A stretch of 15,177 nucleotides of DNA from an uncultured Bacilli bacterium (GTDB taxonomy: Bacteria > Bacillota_I > Bacilli_A > RF39 > UBA660). The DNA lies in contig CAJGDV010000018.1 of assembly GCA_904502155.1 (NCBI GenBank), forward strand, positions 1 through 15,177, read 5' to 3'. Within the stretch, counting starts at the first letter, position 1. Every line of letters begins with the position of its first letter. Positions 13,760-15,177 of the stretch are shown here, piece after piece. Under the pieces are notes generated by a model. The model was not told the origin of the DNA and did no database searches. It was given only the letters and a program-made list of their open reading frames with translations. The position numbers and the translations under genes are program-made.

Positions 13760-14213
13760 TTTTCACCACCTTTAATTCATACTCATTTAATACTTCTTTG
13801 TTTATTGCTTCTATTATGTCTTTTTCATTAGTATTTAAAAGTAAATTATCATAATTATTTAAGACAATTAAAAATTCACTATTATCAAGATAAATTTCCT
13901 TTACATATATATCGTATCCTAAATCTTTGAAATATCCTTTTAATTTATCGGCATTTTCCATTTTTTTTGTAATTCCAACATAAGTATAATATTTATCATT
14001 ATCAAATGAATAAATATAAGACTTAAATTTACTCATATTATCCTTCATTCCATCTACTGAGGAATAAACACCTTGCTGAAGAAAAAAAACTTTTTCACCA
14101 GCATTAAATACACCTTTAATACTAGTTTTATAATCATACTGATTAAACATAAATTTACTAGATAAAAACCCAATTACTAAAGATAATATTACAGGCACTA
14201 AATAATTTTTCAT
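13749..14213 (-). CDS. SpoIIB-like SPOR-domain membrane protein
   Basis: A 154-residue protein with a membrane anchor at 4-19 and an extracytoplasmic domain at about 42-107 with the SPOR pattern: VFFLQQGVYSSVDGMKDN, YYTYVGITKKMENADKLKGYFKDLGYDIYVKEI. SPOR domains bind denuded glycan and bring proteins to division or engulfment sites. Bacillus spoIIB, a SPOR protein of engulfment, sits at the same place before maf-radC-mreB, so SpoIIB-like is the best call, but the similarity is structural and positional only. AGGTGA supports the start, and TATAAT (14234-14229, minus strand) lies upstream. A general division or wall role is possible. Confidence 0.7.
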   Translation of the reverse strand: MKNYLVPVILSLVIGFLSSKFMFNQYDYKTSIKGVFNAGEKVFFLQQGVYSSVDGMKDNMSKFKSYIYSFDNDKYYTYVGITKKMENADKLKGYFKDLGYDIYVKEIYLDNSEFLIVLNNYDNLLLNTNEKDIIEAINKEVLNEYELKVVKSEN

Positions 14214-14273
14214 TTTATCACCTATACTATTATATCTAGATAATTGGGTTTATTTTGTCGAAACAAAGACTAA

Positions 14274-15177
14274 TTATACTAAATTTTCAAATCCACTTCT
14301 TTTAAATAATTTTTCAAGTTCATATATAGAATAAAAAATAATTGTTGGTCTACCATGTGGACAATTGTATGGATTATTGCATTTGCCTAAATCTTCAAGT
14401 AACTTTTTCATTTCAAGAAGACTCAAATTAGTATTAGCTTTAATACTCATTTTACAAGCCATCATTGTAGCTAAATTTTCGTTAAATTTTTCAATATTAA
14501 AGTTTTTTTCATAACTGATAATTAATTCAAAAATTCTTTTAATTGCTTCAATCTCATTTCCTTCTGGAAGCCATACAGGATGTGATTTTACAATAATTGT
14601 ATTCATACCAAATTCTTCAATATCAAAATTTAAACTTCTTATAAAATCAAAATTTTCTTTTAAAATAATAAATTCTGCTTTAGTATATTCCATTGTTTTA
14701 GGAAAAAGCATATCTATTTTTTCGTTTGATGGATTTCCTAATTTTTCTTTAACAATTTCATAATTGATTCTTTCTTTAGCAGCATGTTGATCTATTAAAT
14801 ACATTCCTTCATTATTTTGACATATTAAATATGTTCCATGAACAATACCTACTGGGTATAATTCAGGTAATGTTTTCTTTTCTTCTATTTTTATATCTTC
14901 TTTGATAATCAAATCTTCATTTACTAAAATATTTTCTTCATATTCTATAGTAGGTTTATTAAAATCAAGAACAATTTGCTCTTTAACTTCTACAGTTTTA
15001 TTTTCTACTTTTGGAATAAGAATTTTTCTTCCAATAGTATTTTTAATCATATTTTCAATTAAATCTAGGAGTTTATCCATTTTACTAAATTTAATATCCA
15101 TTTTAGTTGGATGGATATTAACATCAATTAATGATGGGTCAACATTTATTTTTAATACAACAATAGGATATCTATTA
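14274..15177 (-). CDS. mutL: DNA mismatch repair protein MutL (3' part, N-terminal half outside window)
   Basis: Three hundred residues are visible, starting upstream of the first in-window ATG (15101). The edge codons read into VDPSLIDVNIHPTKMDIKFS, the conserved end of the MutL transducer domain, so the gene continues off the right edge and the ATG at 15101 is internal. A short charged linker follows, then the dimerisation/endonuclease domain (from about visible residue 108) with DQHAAKERINYE (129-140), fitting the nuclease motif DQHA-x2-E-x4-E, then ACK (240-242) and CPHGRPT (272-278). This is therefore the nicking type of MutL used in bacteria without MutH. A stem TTTGT/ACAAA with loop CGAA lies behind the stop but lacks a clear T-tract. 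Confidence 0.96.
   Translation of the reverse strand, partial: NRYPIVVLKINVDPSLIDVNIHPTKMDIKFSKMDKLLDLIENMIKNTIGRKILIPKVENKTVEVKEQIVLDFNKPTIEYEENILVNEDLIIKEDIKIEEKKTLPELYPVGIVHGTYLICQNNEGMYLIDQHAAKERINYEIVKEKLGNPSNEKIDMLFPKTMEYTKAEFIILKENFDFIRSLNFDIEEFGMNTIIVKSHPVWLPEGNEIEAIKRIFELIISYEKNFNIEKFNENLATMMACKMSIKANTNLSLLEMKKLLEDLGKCNNPYNCPHGRPTIIFYSIYELEKLFKRSGFENLV

Noticed and set aside
14237..14270. Hairpin TTTGT/ACAAA after mutL as a terminator
   Set aside because: The 5-bp A-T stem is not followed by a good T-tract on the minus strand; readthrough into the SpoIIB-like gene is equally possible.
15099..15101. ATG at 15101 as the start of a separate 275-residue gene
   Set aside because: The codons upstream read without a stop into conserved MutL sequence (DVNIHPTK), so this Met is internal.
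1..15177. Mycoplasma-type code with TGA as Trp, given the AT-richness
   Set aside because: TGA ends tadZ, tadB, mreC, mreD and the small peptide at exact gene junctions, and Trp in murC and obgE is encoded by TGG.

Overview
The window is a very AT-rich stretch of a low-GC Gram-positive genome, most likely an uncultured member of Bacilli/Erysipelotrichia or the RF39 and Mollicutes-adjacent lineages. Evidence: AGGAGG and AGGTGA ribosome sites before nearly every gene; a Firmicutes-type L27 with a cleavable N-terminal extension beside its protease Prp; the order radC-mreC-mreD-spoIVFA-spoIVFB-rplU-prp-rpmA-obgE, which follows the Bacillus block; a monoderm-style Tad locus without outer-membrane parts. 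TGA is a normal stop (tadZ, mreC, mreD) and Trp is TGG, so this is the standard bacterial code. All genes but one lie on the minus strand, so transcription runs from right to left. I see no tRNA, rRNA, CRISPR array or insertion sequence, and no gap over 300 bases.

Right part (about 9.6-15.2 kb): the 3' half of mutL (endonuclease type), a SpoIIB-like SPOR membrane protein, radC, mreC, mreD, a SpoIVFA-like protein, a SpoIVFB-like intramembrane metalloprotease, then the rplU-prp-rpmA ribosomal operon with its own promoter and an L21-type leader. Compared with Bacillus, mreB, minCD, maf and spo0B are missing from the block. Retention of SpoIIB/SpoIVFA/SpoIVFB-like proteins suggests a sporulating lineage or a recent ancestor that sporulated.

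Middle (7.1-9.6 kb): a 41-residue single-TM peptide too short for normal gene calling, a UPF0316/DUF2179 membrane protein, an unrecognised tail-anchored protein and the GTPase gene obgE.

Left part (0-7.1 kb): a Tad/Flp pilus locus. The pilin gene flp has its own promoter and terminator. A second promoter then drives two TadE/TadF-like minor pilins, tadZ, tadA, tadB and tadC, with murC close behind. A DUF192 gene is transcribed divergently from flp. TadB carries about 160 residues of Ig-like sequence before its first membrane segment, predicted to lie outside the cell; this is the most unusual gene here. At the left edge the first 19 codons of a different, type IV-class prepilin are visible.

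Intergenic regions are compressed. At least four terminators contain the stop codon of the gene they end, and the next promoter often abuts or overlaps the terminator. Several true starts differ from the longest open frame; corrected starts are given with reasons.
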